From assembly GCA_965213905.1 (NCBI GenBank), contig OZ243922.1:1922001-1986000 (forward strand): a DNA stretch of 64,000 nt. Reading direction: 5' to 3'. The notes under the pieces are model-generated. The model made no database searches, had not been told where the DNA came from, and was given only the letters and a program-made list of their open reading frames with translations. Position 1 is the stretch's first letter; each line of letters begins with the position of its first letter. Positions 27,722-35,865 of the stretch are shown piece by piece. The DNA comes from SIRX01 sp965213905. GTDB taxonomy: Bacteria > Actinomycetota > Rubrobacteria > Rubrobacterales > Rubrobacteraceae. The position numbers and the translations under genes were made by a program.

Positions 27722-28378
27722 CTACTGTTCGCCGGACATGTCCATGCCTTCCATGTCCATGTTTTCTTCGCCCTCGGCGGGCTCGGCGCCCAGGTCGCGG
27801 AGCAATGCCTGCATAACCTCGATCTCGGCTTCCTGGGAGGCCACGATGGCGTTTGCGAGCCTCTCGACCGCCGGGTCGCCCGTACGCTCTAATACGGCTT
27901 CGGACATGGGAACGGCGGCTTCGTGGTGCGGGATCATGAGCTGCAAAAAGAGCCTGTTGGCTTCTTCCGGCGGTAGGTCTCGCAGGCGGTTTATCTCCCC
28001 CGGGGATGCCATGCCGGGCATCCTTCCTCCGGTGGACATGCCCATCCAATTCATCGCGGGTTCCGTTCTCGCCAACGGCAAGCCCCAGAGGTTCAGCCAG
28101 CCCTGCATTTGGCCGATCTGGGCCTGTTGGGTGAGCGTGATGTCGGTTGCGAGGGTTTCTATCCGGTCGTTCCCGGTTTTGTCGCGGATTATCTCGGACA
28201 TCTCCACGGCCTGGGCGTGGTGGACGGCCATGTCTCTCGCAAACCCCGCCTCGGCGGAGTCGTTGCCGGGCTCCCGGGCGGCGAGCCAGAGCCACACCGA
28301 GAGCCCGAAGAGCACGACCACGGCCCCGGCGAGGACCGCGGCCAAAAGGGGATGAACGCCGCGAGGCTTGCCGATCAC
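27722..28378 (-). CDS. DUF305 family membrane-anchored protein with Met-rich tail
   Basis: A 218-residue protein with an N-terminal hydrophobic anchor (HPLLAAVLAGAVVVLFGLSVWLW) and an outside DUF305 domain. It shows the duplicated motif ARDMAVHHAQAVEMSEI and LMIPHHEAAVPMSEAVL, with HH pairs likely to bind metal. The C-terminus is Met/Glu/Asp-rich (NMDMEGMDMSGEQ), a pattern seen in copper-handling proteins. GTG overlaps the stop of the DUF3105 gene (GTGA), and such neighbours often co-occur. Function unproven. Confidence 0.85.
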   Translation of the reverse strand: MIGKPRGVHPLLAAVLAGAVVVLFGLSVWLWLAAREPGNDSAEAGFARDMAVHHAQAVEMSEIIRDKTGNDRIETLATDITLTQQAQIGQMQGWLNLWGLPLARTEPAMNWMGMSTGGRMPGMASPGEINRLRDLPPEEANRLFLQLMIPHHEAAVPMSEAVLERTGDPAVERLANAIVASQEAEIEVMQALLRDLGAEPAEGEENMDMEGMDMSGEQ

Positions 28379-28986
28379 GTCGGCGCCCCTACGCCCCCGG
28401 TGCAGGCGGCGCCCGGCTCGGGGGTCTGCTCCCCACGCAGGTATGCCCCGATAAAGCGGTTCAGGACCGGGTCGTCAGCCCCTTCGAGCTCTATCTGCTT
28501 GCCCCAGGCGGAAGCCACGACGGGCGCGCCGAGTTCCGGATACGGGCTTACGAGCACGCACTCCCGGTTGTTCGCCACCTGTTGTAGTTCGTCTACCTGG
28601 CCCTGCGGCAGGTCCGGACGGTAGGTGATCCAAACGGCGCCGTGCTCCATGGTGTGGACCGCCGTCTCGTTTCTTATCGGGTCCGGGTAGTATCCGGCGT
28701 TCTGCCAGGTGGGGTTGTGCTCCCCGCCGGCGGGCGGGCTCTGCCCGTAGTCCACCGTCCCCTCGGTGTGCCGGCCCGCCGCGCCGACGTCTATGTCCTC
28801 CACGCCGTCTGGAGGGCCGCCCGCCGTGCCACCCCGAAAATCCAGAACCAACACTACGACGAACGCGGCGACTACCGCCGTTACCAACGTCCCGATGATT
28901 ATCGCCCCCCAGGGACGCTGTTTGTCTACCACCCTAACGTTAGGCTTGCTGGCCTTATTGGGCCCGGAGCCTCTTTGTTTTCCCAA
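28375..28986 (-). CDS. DUF3105 family protein, membrane-anchored
   Basis: A 203-residue protein with one N-terminal helix (WGAIIIGTLVTAVVAAFVVVLVL) and an extracytoplasmic DUF3105 domain. Signature pieces are YGQSPPAGGEHNPTWQNAGYY, HTMEHGAVWITYRPDLP and YPELGAPVVASAWGKQ. The several histidines could bind metal; the function is unknown. The start is TTG with a purine-rich SD. Translational coupling to the DUF305 gene suggests a shared role. Confidence 0.85.
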   Translation of the reverse strand: MGKQRGSGPNKASKPNVRVVDKQRPWGAIIIGTLVTAVVAAFVVVLVLDFRGGTAGGPPDGVEDIDVGAAGRHTEGTVDYGQSPPAGGEHNPTWQNAGYYPDPIRNETAVHTMEHGAVWITYRPDLPQGQVDELQQVANNRECVLVSPYPELGAPVVASAWGKQIELEGADDPVLNRFIGAYLRGEQTPEPGAACTGGVGAPT

Positions 28987-29071
28987 CTGGATCTCGCCTC
29001 TCTAATCTCTAATGTAGCGATTTGGTTCAACGCCGATACCCGTCTGGTCTTCACAGAAGACCGTGCGAGGG

Positions 29072-29365
29072 TTACTGGGGTGGCGGTAGGTCCGGGGCCA
29101 GGCGTAACTCGTAAGGCTTCGTACCCCCCGACCGCCCACGCCCGAGAAAAAGCGCGGCGAAAGCGAAAGCCAGAACCCCGGAAGCCGGGCCCACAACGGC
29201 TATACAAGATAGGGAAAAGCCGGCGTTCGCCCCGGATGAGGATTCCATCGCCTCCGGACACCCGCCGGAACCACAGAAGCCCGCCGCGTCGAGGACCGGG
29301 TGGAAAGCGCCGAACAAAGCCACGAGCGCCACGACGAGGATCAGAAAGTGCGTGCTGCGAACCAT
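29072..29365 (-). CDS. small hypothetical membrane protein
   Basis: A 97-residue protein with an N-terminal hydrophobic helix (FLILVVALVALFGAFHPVLDA), a short loop with three cysteines (FCGSGGCPEAMESSS and SLSC), and a second helix (IAVVGPASGVLAFAFAALFL). Family unknown. ATG 29365 lies seven bases after a TAGAAT -10 box on the same strand and has no SD, which fits a leaderless mRNA and supports this start over ATG 29374. Confidence 0.6.
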   Translation of the reverse strand: MVRSTHFLILVVALVALFGAFHPVLDAAGFCGSGGCPEAMESSSGANAGFSLSCIAVVGPASGVLAFAFAALFLGRGRSGGTKPYELRLAPDLPPPQ

Positions 29366-29434
29366 CGCCAACATTCTAGCGCGTCGGCCCCCGGATGCCG
29401 AAAACCGGCCGAGACTCCTTTTCCGCCTCTTCTG

Positions 29435-29836
29435 CTATCCCGTCCGGGACTTCTTTTTGCGGGGCCGGCGGTCGGCGGCCAAATACTCGACGGGCTCACC
29501 GTCTTTGAGGTGCTGCCGCACCACCTCCAGGGACGAATCTTCATCCAACCCGAGGTACCAGGTCCCCGAAGGGTAGACCACGACGTTCGGCCCGTGCTTG
29601 CAGAGCCCGAGACAACCAACCGAGTCCACCCGGACGTCCCGGTTTATGCCCGACTCCCGCAACCCGCCCTTGAGAGCTTTGCGGGTCTTTTTCGAGCCTT
29701 TCTTCTTGCAGTCCCCGCCGCAACAAACGAGTACGTGGGCGTCGTAGTCACGCACCTTTGCTTCCGGCGGTGTACCGACCCTCCCGTTTGACTTCCCGGT
29801 TTTCTTGCTCTGTTTCCCGGCGATGGTAGCCTCCAA
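29435..29836 (-). CDS. thioredoxin-like [2Fe-2S] ferredoxin domain protein
   Basis: A 133-residue protein with the fold of small thioredoxin-like ferredoxins. VLVCCGGDCKKKGSKKTRKAL holds the first cysteines and VDSVGCLGLCKHGPNVVVYP the last two of the cluster. The N-terminal 35 residues are basic and low-complexity, and the start (TTG 29836) is uncertain. A Fur-like palindrome lies just upstream at 29849-29867, so iron or another metal may control it. The electron partner is unknown. Confidence 0.85.
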   Translation of the reverse strand: MEATIAGKQSKKTGKSNGRVGTPPEAKVRDYDAHVLVCCGGDCKKKGSKKTRKALKGGLRESGINRDVRVDSVGCLGLCKHGPNVVVYPSGTWYLGLDEDSSLEVVRQHLKDGEPVEYLAADRRPRKKKSRTG

Positions 29837-29848
29837 AAAACTTTTCTA

Positions 29849-29867
29849 ATTGAGAGTCATTGTCAAT
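29849..29867. promoter_or_regulatory. Fur-family-like box between the [2Fe-2S] gene and ppk1
   Basis: ATTGAGAGTCATTGTCAAT resembles the Fur-family palindrome ATTGAGAATCATTCTCAAT at 17 of 19 positions. It lies 12 bases upstream of the [2Fe-2S] protein start and about 110 upstream of ppk1. Which metal regulator binds it, if any, cannot be told from sequence. Confidence 0.55.
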
Positions 29868-29887
29868 AGGATGGAATATACCATCCT
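29868..29887. promoter_or_regulatory. 7-bp inverted repeat upstream of ppk1
   Basis: AGGATGG at 29868-29874 and CCATCCT at 29881-29887 flank AATATA. It directly abuts the Fur-like box in the divergent promoter region. A possible -10 (TATGAT, 29902-29907) for ppk1 follows. It may be a second operator. Confidence 0.4.
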
Positions 29888-29979
29888 GGGGGTTATAGGG
29901 TTATGATGTGTTGTGCAGGAGATCACACCAGGCCGTACCGAGATAACAGCCGAGATAACAGAGGAGATTTTCGAGGAAG

Positions 29980-32055
29980 ATGACGGACGTAACGCAGACG
30001 TCGAACCTGGCGGACCCATCGCTGTACATAAATCGGGAGATATCCTGGCTCGGCTTTAACGAGCGGGTGCTAGCGCAGGCGCGGGACGGGCGTCATCCGC
30101 TTTTGGAGAGGCTGCGTTTCATAAAAATCTCCGAGACCAACCTGGACGAGTTTTTCATGATCCGGGTTTCGGGGTTGCAGCAGCAGGTCGCCGCGGAGCT
30201 CCCGAACCCGGTGCCCGACGGGATGACCCCGGAGGAGCAGCTTTCTCTCATCCGGGAGCATACGGAAGAGTTTTTCGCTGAGCAGCGCGGGATATTAAAC
30301 GGCCGGATACTACCCGCCCTGGAAGAAGAAGGCATCAGGCTCGTTCCGCACGGGGAGTTGAACGAGACCGAGCAGCGGGAGCTCCGGAAGCGTTTTGCGG
30401 ATGAGATCCTACCGGTCCTCACGCCGCTCGCTATAGACCCCGCGCACCCCTTTCCCCACATATCCAACCTCTCGTTAAACCTGTTGGTCGTGATCCAGGA
30501 CGGCGGCCGTAAGGTGATGGCCCGCGTAAAGGTGCCGACTACCATAGAGCGCTTCGTGCGCCTGCCGGAAGAGCCGGGGCGCGACGGGGAGCGGCCCGAA
30601 ACCCGGCTGGTGCGGGTCGAGGAGGTGGTGGCGGCGAACCTCGACGAGCTTTTCCCGGGAAAGAAGATCTTCGCCAGCTACGTCTTTCAGGTAACCCGCA
30701 ACGCGGACTTCGTGATCGAAGAGGACGAGGCCGGCGATCTCTTGCAGGCCATAGAAGACGAGATAGAAGGCCGGTGGTTCGGGCAGGGCGTGCGGCTCGT
30801 GGTGACGGACACTATGCCCGCGGGCGTGCGCGAGTGGCTGGCGGAGAACCTGCGGATGGGGGAGGACGCCGTTTACTCGGTCCCCGAGCCGCTGGGGCTC
30901 GGAGACTTCGAGGACTTGACGCACTTAAACCGGCCGGACCTTTTGTACCCACCCATCACGCCGCGGATACCGCAAGAGATCCGTAACGCGCGTTCGATCA
31001 CCCAGGCGGTCCGTCAGGGGGACATCCTACTCTACCATCCATACGACTCGTTTAGCCCCGTGGTGGACTTCGTCCGGGCCGCCGCAAACGACCCCAGCGT
31101 CCTCGCCATCAAGCAGACCCTGTACCGCGTCGGATCCAACTCGCCCATCGTCGAGGCGCTCTCGGAGGCCCGCGACGAGCAGACGCAGGTAGCCGTGCTC
31201 GTAGAACTCAAGGCGCGCTTTGACGAAGAGCCGAACATCGTGTGGGCCCGGCAGCTAGAGGCGCGGGGCGTCCACGTCGCCTACGGGCTCGTCGGGCTGA
31301 AGACGCACGCCAAAGTCTGCCTCGTGGTCCGGCGTGAAGGTTCGAGGCTCCGGCGTTACATACACCTGGGAACCGGCAACTACAACCCGTCCACCGCCCG
31401 GCTGTACACGGACTTCTCGTACTTCACCGACAACCCGGACCTCGTCGAGGACGGCTCGGACCTCTTCAACCACCTTACCGGGTATTCCGATCAGGAAGAG
31501 TATAAGGCCCTGCTAACGGCGCCCACGACCATGCGCGACGGCATACTACGCCTTATAGAAGAGCAGGCGGAGAAAGCCAGGAGCGGCGAGCCGGCCCGCA
31601 TCATGGGCAAGGCCAACGCGCTCACGGACCCCAAGATCATCGAAGCCTTCTACGAGGCGTCGCAAGCCGGGGTGAAGATAGACTTGATCCTGCGGGGCAT
31701 CTGCTGCCTGCGCCCCGGCCTCGAAGGCATTAGCGAGAACATCCGGGTGGTCTCTGTCGTGGGCCGCTTTTTGGAGCACGCCCGCGCCCTCGTGTTCGGT
31801 GAGGGCCGGGACGAAAAAGTCTACCTCGGCAGCGCGGACTTTATGCAGCGCAACCTGGACCGCCGCGTCGAGCAACTTTTCCCGCTGCGCCGCAAGGAGC
31901 ACCGGAACAAAGTCCGGCGGCTGCTCGAACTGCAACTCGCCGATACCGCCAACGGCTGGGAGCTAAACTCCGACGGCTCTTTCGGACGCGTAGAACCCGA
32001 AGAAGGCGAAGAGCCCCTGGACAGCCAGGCCCTCCTGGTAGAAGAACCACTCTAG
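29980..32055 (+). CDS. ppk1: polyphosphate kinase 1
   Basis: This 691-residue enzyme makes inorganic polyphosphate from ATP and can run in reverse. The N-domain begins YINREISWLGFNERVLAQA; the head domain carries HPFPHISNLSLNLLVV. The catalytic phosphohistidine region is TGNYNPSTARLYTDFSYFT, with HAKVCLVVRR upstream and EHARALVFGEGRDEKVYLGSADFMQRNLDRRVE near the end. Length is normal for PPK1. A CYTH-CHAD protein and sixA follow, giving a polyphosphate-related cluster. Confidence 0.96.
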   Translation: MTDVTQTSNLADPSLYINREISWLGFNERVLAQARDGRHPLLERLRFIKISETNLDEFFMIRVSGLQQQVAAELPNPVPDGMTPEEQLSLIREHTEEFFAEQRGILNGRILPALEEEGIRLVPHGELNETEQRELRKRFADEILPVLTPLAIDPAHPFPHISNLSLNLLVVIQDGGRKVMARVKVPTTIERFVRLPEEPGRDGERPETRLVRVEEVVAANLDELFPGKKIFASYVFQVTRNADFVIEEDEAGDLLQAIEDEIEGRWFGQGVRLVVTDTMPAGVREWLAENLRMGEDAVYSVPEPLGLGDFEDLTHLNRPDLLYPPITPRIPQEIRNARSITQAVRQGDILLYHPYDSFSPVVDFVRAAANDPSVLAIKQTLYRVGSNSPIVEALSEARDEQTQVAVLVELKARFDEEPNIVWARQLEARGVHVAYGLVGLKTHAKVCLVVRREGSRLRRYIHLGTGNYNPSTARLYTDFSYFTDNPDLVEDGSDLFNHLTGYSDQEEYKALLTAPTTMRDGILRLIEEQAEKARSGEPARIMGKANALTDPKIIEAFYEASQAGVKIDLILRGICCLRPGLEGISENIRVVSVVGRFLEHARALVFGEGRDEKVYLGSADFMQRNLDRRVEQLFPLRRKEHRNKVRRLLELQLADTANGWELNSDGSFGRVEPEEGEEPLDSQALLVEEPL

Positions 32056-32165
32056 AGAAATAGGATAGAAAAACAGGAAAGTTCGAGCCCGTTGCCCGGC
32101 TGTAAAGCGGGTGGTAACATGGACGCCTTTACGAAAGGGATGCAAGAAAGGCAAGTATCGAATAC

Positions 32166-33806
32166 ATGCAGGACCCAGGCTCAGACCATCAAGAGGTCGA
32201 GTGGCAATTCGAGGCCCTCGACGTAAGGCCCGTCGGCCGGTGGCTGGAGAACGGCGCGACGGAGAAAGGTTTCTCCGAAAGAAACCTCCTTATAAAACAG
32301 GGAGAGACGCGCGAGATCTCCGACACCTACCTCGATACCGAAGACTGGCGCATCTACCGGGCCGGCTACGCGCTGCGGGTACGCCGGGTGAAGGGCTGGC
32401 GCAAAGCGGAAGCCACGATGAAGTTGCTGACTTCGGAGAATGGCCCGTCCGGCCTCAAGAGCCGGCGTGAGATCTCCGAGACGCTGGATAACACGGGGCC
32501 CGAAGCCCTGAACGACGCTTCCGGACCGGTCGCCGGGCGGGTGCAGGCCCTCTCCGGGCCAAAGTCGCTCCGCCCGCTCTTCGGGGTGGAGACCCGCCGG
32601 AGCACTTACGGCCTGATCCGGGAAAGCTCTGAGGTGGGGGAGATAGCCCTCGACGAAACGACCATACCGCTGGAGAACGGGGCGGAACCCGTCCGGCTCC
32701 GGCGGGTGGAAGTAGAGGTCAGTCCGGAAGAAGCCTCCCGGTTGGAAGGCTTCGTGGAGCACCTGCGCGGGGAGTGCCGGCTCTCCCCGGCAGTCGCCTC
32801 CAAGTACGAGTCCGGGCTCTTCGCCCGGGGGCTCGCGCCGCCGGAGCCCCCAACCTTCGGGCCTACGGACATAGACGGCTCGCTCTCCACCGGGGAGCTG
32901 GCGTTCCGGGTTTTGCGAGGGCAGTTCGGGGTCTTTCTGGCCCACGAGCCGGGCACGCGGATCGGGGAGGACGCGGAAGAGCTGCACGACATGCGGGTCG
33001 CGACGCGCCGGGTGCGGGCCGCCACGAAGATCTTCGAGAAAGCCGTGCCGGCGCGGGTCCGGAGGTTCCGGGACGAGTTCAAGTGGGTGGCCGGGGTGCT
33101 GGGAGAAGTACGCGACCTCGACGTTCAATTGGAACGCCTGGAACTCCGGGTTTCGGAGGACGCGGGGCGGGACCGGGGGCCGCTCGGGGCGCTGCGCGCC
33201 GTGCTCGAAGAGCAGCGGACCAAAAAGCGAAAAGCCATGCTCCGCACGCTCGACTCCCGCCGCTACGCCCGGCTCGTCGAGGAGTTCGGAGGGTTTCTGC
33301 GGCGCGGTCCTTCCCGCCGGGCGCAAGCCTCCCGCCAACCCATACTGGCCGCCGGCCCGGACTTGGTCCGCAAACCCTACCGCAAGGTCCGCAAACTCGG
33401 GGACCCGCTCACCACGGAATCCTCCGGCGAGGAGTTCCACGAACTACGCAAAAAAAGCAAGCGGCTCCGCTACGCCCTGGAGTTCCTCACCGACGTCTAC
33501 GGGGACCCCGCCAAAGACCTGATAAAGCCCCTCAAGAAACTTCAGGACGTTTTGGGCGACCACCAGGATGCGGAGGTAGCCACCTCTCATCTGCGTGATC
33601 TAAGCGTAGCCAGAGGTCGCGGTCCCAAGCTGCCGCCGGAGTCGGTCTTCGCGATGGGCGGCATGTCTCACCGCTACGAGATCGAGGCCCAAAAGCTGCG
33701 CGCCGAATTTCCGAGAGCTTACGGCAAGATAAAGGGCAAACGCTGGAAAAAGCTGAAGGGGGCTATGGAGAAAGCCCGTCCGGACGACGCGGGGCGGGGG
33801 GGCTGA
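32166..33806 (+). CDS. CYTH and CHAD domain-containing protein
   Basis: A 546-residue two-domain protein. The N-terminal CYTH (triphosphate tunnel) domain begins EVEWQFEALD and carries YLDTEDWRIYRAGYALRVRRVKGWRKAEATMK. The C-terminal CHAD domain is a helical bundle rich in His/Arg/Lys (DMRVATRRVRAATKIF; FHELRKKSKRLRYALEFL). CHAD domains bind polyphosphate and CYTH domains can hydrolyse triphosphates, which fits the position after ppk1. The exact substrate is unknown. Confidence 0.9.
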   Translation: MQDPGSDHQEVEWQFEALDVRPVGRWLENGATEKGFSERNLLIKQGETREISDTYLDTEDWRIYRAGYALRVRRVKGWRKAEATMKLLTSENGPSGLKSRREISETLDNTGPEALNDASGPVAGRVQALSGPKSLRPLFGVETRRSTYGLIRESSEVGEIALDETTIPLENGAEPVRLRRVEVEVSPEEASRLEGFVEHLRGECRLSPAVASKYESGLFARGLAPPEPPTFGPTDIDGSLSTGELAFRVLRGQFGVFLAHEPGTRIGEDAEELHDMRVATRRVRAATKIFEKAVPARVRRFRDEFKWVAGVLGEVRDLDVQLERLELRVSEDAGRDRGPLGALRAVLEEQRTKKRKAMLRTLDSRRYARLVEEFGGFLRRGPSRRAQASRQPILAAGPDLVRKPYRKVRKLGDPLTTESSGEEFHELRKKSKRLRYALEFLTDVYGDPAKDLIKPLKKLQDVLGDHQDAEVATSHLRDLSVARGRGPKLPPESVFAMGGMSHRYEIEAQKLRAEFPRAYGKIKGKRWKKLKGAMEKARPDDAGRGG

Positions 33807-33810
33807 GCGC

Positions 33811-34335
33811 GTGGACCTGTACCTCGTCCGGCACGCCGTCGCCCACAAACGTGACCACGAACGCTGGCCCGACGACGCCGACCGGCCGCTGACGCCGGAG
33901 GGCGAGGAAGATTTTCGTGCCGTAGCCCGCGAGTTGGGGCGTATAGTGCCCGAGGTCGGCACGCTGCTGGGCAGCCCGTTTGTCCGGGCGTGGCGGACGG
34001 CGGAGATCCTGAACGAAGAGGCCTCCTGGCCCGCCCCCGAAGAGTTTCCGGCCCTGGAGCCCGAAGTGCCGCCGCACAAGGTCATGGCCACGCTCGCCGA
34101 CTTGCTCGCGACCTACCCGGACCCGGAGGGTGGGAGCCTCTCCCTAGTCGGACATCGGCCCTCGCTGCACGAGTTGGCGGCTTACCTGCTCATCGCGGAG
34201 GAGAACACGTTGAACATTGGGCTGAAAAAGGGCGGCGCCGCGTGCATTCGCTTCAAAGGCGCGGTAGAGCCGGGCGCGGGCAAGCTGCGCTGGCTGGTGA
34301 CGCCGCGGCTCCTCAAAGCTGTGGGCGGCCCCTAG
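33811..34335 (+). CDS. sixA: SixA-like phosphohistidine phosphatase
   Basis: A 174-residue histidine phosphatase of the SixA branch. The catalytic motif is LYLVRHAVAHK, the conserved arginine lies in GSPFVRAWRTAEIL, and the second histidine in LVGHRPSLHELAAYLL. SixA members remove phosphate from phosphohistidine proteins; in some genomes they sit beside CHAD and ppk genes, as here. GTG starts five bases after the CHAD gene stop. Confidence 0.88.
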   Translation: MDLYLVRHAVAHKRDHERWPDDADRPLTPEGEEDFRAVARELGRIVPEVGTLLGSPFVRAWRTAEILNEEASWPAPEEFPALEPEVPPHKVMATLADLLATYPDPEGGSLSLVGHRPSLHELAAYLLIAEENTLNIGLKKGGAACIRFKGAVEPGAGKLRWLVTPRLLKAVGGP

Positions 34336-34338
34336 TTC

Positions 34339-35004
34339 TTACCTTCTTGCGAGCGGCATCCGGGCCAGGCGTTCGGGTTTTGGGTATTTGGAGTTCAAAT
34401 CCAGGAGTGTAAGGTCTACGTGGTCCACCGGTATCTCCCCGACCGGCCACTTGCGGAACCCGGCGAGACCGGAGATCAACTCCCCAGGAGCCGGGGTGCC
34501 GTTTGGGGCGTGGAAGTACGCGAGTGTCAGGTGGGATAACCCCCCGGCGGCTCCGAAGCCGCAGCACTCGCACACCGTAGCCCGCAGATCATCCAGCTTT
34601 CCACCGTCGTGCACCTCGATAAACGCCGCCCCGGGAAAAGCGTTGAGGTTCGCGAGTTCCACCCGGAACGCGGGGAATTCCGCCAGGGCTTTTTTGCTCT
34701 CCGTCTCTATCTCCGATAGTCGGCCGGTGGATATTTCGTTCTTTTTCTCCGGCTCCGGTACGAGAAAACCGAGAATCAGGAGGGTTATGTGCATAAAGTG
34801 ATCCGGATGCAAAGAGATGAACGGCATGTCTTTTAGTGTCTCTCTTAGCGGTTCGATGCGCGGGAGCAACGGCGCGACGTCCACCGGGATGATCAGGGAG
34901 GCCGACAGCGTGTGCCCGTCCTGCCACTCGGGGTCCATGTGGCCGCCAAACTCCAGAGAACGCTCTGAACTAAAGCGCCGCCACACCTCTTCGTAACGAT
35001 CCAT
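34339..35004 (-). CDS. 2H phosphoesterase (2'-5' RNA ligase-like)
   Basis: A 221-residue protein with two HxT-type motifs expected of the 2H phosphoesterase superfamily: HFMHITLLILGF near residue 70 and LSHLTLAYFHAP near residue 157. LigT and CPDase members act on cyclic phosphates or tRNA ends; the substrate here is not known. ATG 35004 follows a TACAGT box by six bases without an SD, so a leaderless mRNA is likely. Confidence 0.75.
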   Translation of the reverse strand: MDRYEEVWRRFSSERSLEFGGHMDPEWQDGHTLSASLIIPVDVAPLLPRIEPLRETLKDMPFISLHPDHFMHITLLILGFLVPEPEKKNEISTGRLSEIETESKKALAEFPAFRVELANLNAFPGAAFIEVHDGGKLDDLRATVCECCGFGAAGGLSHLTLAYFHAPNGTPAPGELISGLAGFRKWPVGEIPVDHVDLTLLDLNSKYPKPERLARMPLARR

Positions 35005-35175
35005 CGCAGAACTGTAGCAGAAAGTGCTTGCAAGACTCCAACGCGGCCGGGGTTGCGGAACCGGAACCGCGAGGAGCTATACAGTCTCTACTAAAAGCGG
35101 CGAAAACCTACGTCGGGTGAAGTCGCAGCCCCCCGCCGCGGCTGAAACCCGTGCAGGTGCGGCCAGCGGGCTGTG

Positions 35176-35808
35176 TCAGGCAGTAGGACTTGCCGGCTTG
35201 CGGAGCGTTACCAGGTGGAAGAAGTCTTTGGGTGCGACCCTTTCGTGGTTTTTGATCTCCAGGGAGGGTGCGCCGGCTAGTATTTCCGAGAGGCGGTGGT
35301 CGAAGCGCATGGCGAAGTGTCCGAGCGCCCAACTGGCGGCGCGGGCGGCGACCGGCCGGGGCCGATTCTCCGGCCAGAACCTGTCGGCGATCACGAGCCG
35401 GCCCCCGGGTGCCGTGACCCTTTCGGCCTCTGCTAGCACCCGCGCCCCATCCTCGACGACGGTGAGGATGAGCGGCAGGTACACCGCATCGAAGCTCTCA
35501 TCCGGGTACTCTAGCGCCCGCGCGTCCATCACCCGGAGGCCCAGGTTCCGCATACCGTACTCCGCGCGCCGCCGCCGCGCCCGGCGGAGCATACCGGCGC
35601 TGAGGTCCACCCCGTCGCCCCGCACCCCCGCGGGCAGGTATCCGAGTTCCATGCCCGTACCCACCCCGACTATCAAAAGCCGCTCGTCTTCGTGGAGGTT
35701 CAGGGCCTCGGCGGCCCGCCCGCGCACCTCGCGAGACCAGAAGCCCAGGGTCGCGTCGTAGAGCCCGCCGATCCGTTCGTAGACCTTTATGTTGGAGAAC
35801 AGCCGCAT
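35176..35808 (-). CDS. class I SAM-dependent methyltransferase
   Basis: A 210-residue methyltransferase of the UbiE/Methyltransf_11 type. Motif I is LLIVGVGTGMELGYLP, followed by GDGVDLSAGMLRRARRR (acidic loop), VMDARALEYPDESFDAVYLPLIL (motif II) and VTAPGGRLVIADRFWPEN (motif III). The substrate is not known; the C-terminus resembles phospholipid or quinone methyltransferases. ATG 35808 lies seven bases after a TAGAAT box, again suggesting leaderless transcription. Confidence 0.85.
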   Translation of the reverse strand: MRLFSNIKVYERIGGLYDATLGFWSREVRGRAAEALNLHEDERLLIVGVGTGMELGYLPAGVRGDGVDLSAGMLRRARRRRAEYGMRNLGLRVMDARALEYPDESFDAVYLPLILTVVEDGARVLAEAERVTAPGGRLVIADRFWPENRPRPVAARAASWALGHFAMRFDHRLSEILAGAPSLEIKNHERVAPKDFFHLVTLRKPASPTA

Positions 35809-35865
35809 AGAATAGATTCTATCTGCGTCGAACGTCCCGCGCCCGCCGACCGGGATCTTCGAGCT

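Noticed and set aside
35005..35175. Gene in the gap between the 2H phosphoesterase and the methyltransferase
   Set aside because: Only short frames without SD or motif; apart from the -10 box at 35011-35016, nothing is seen.
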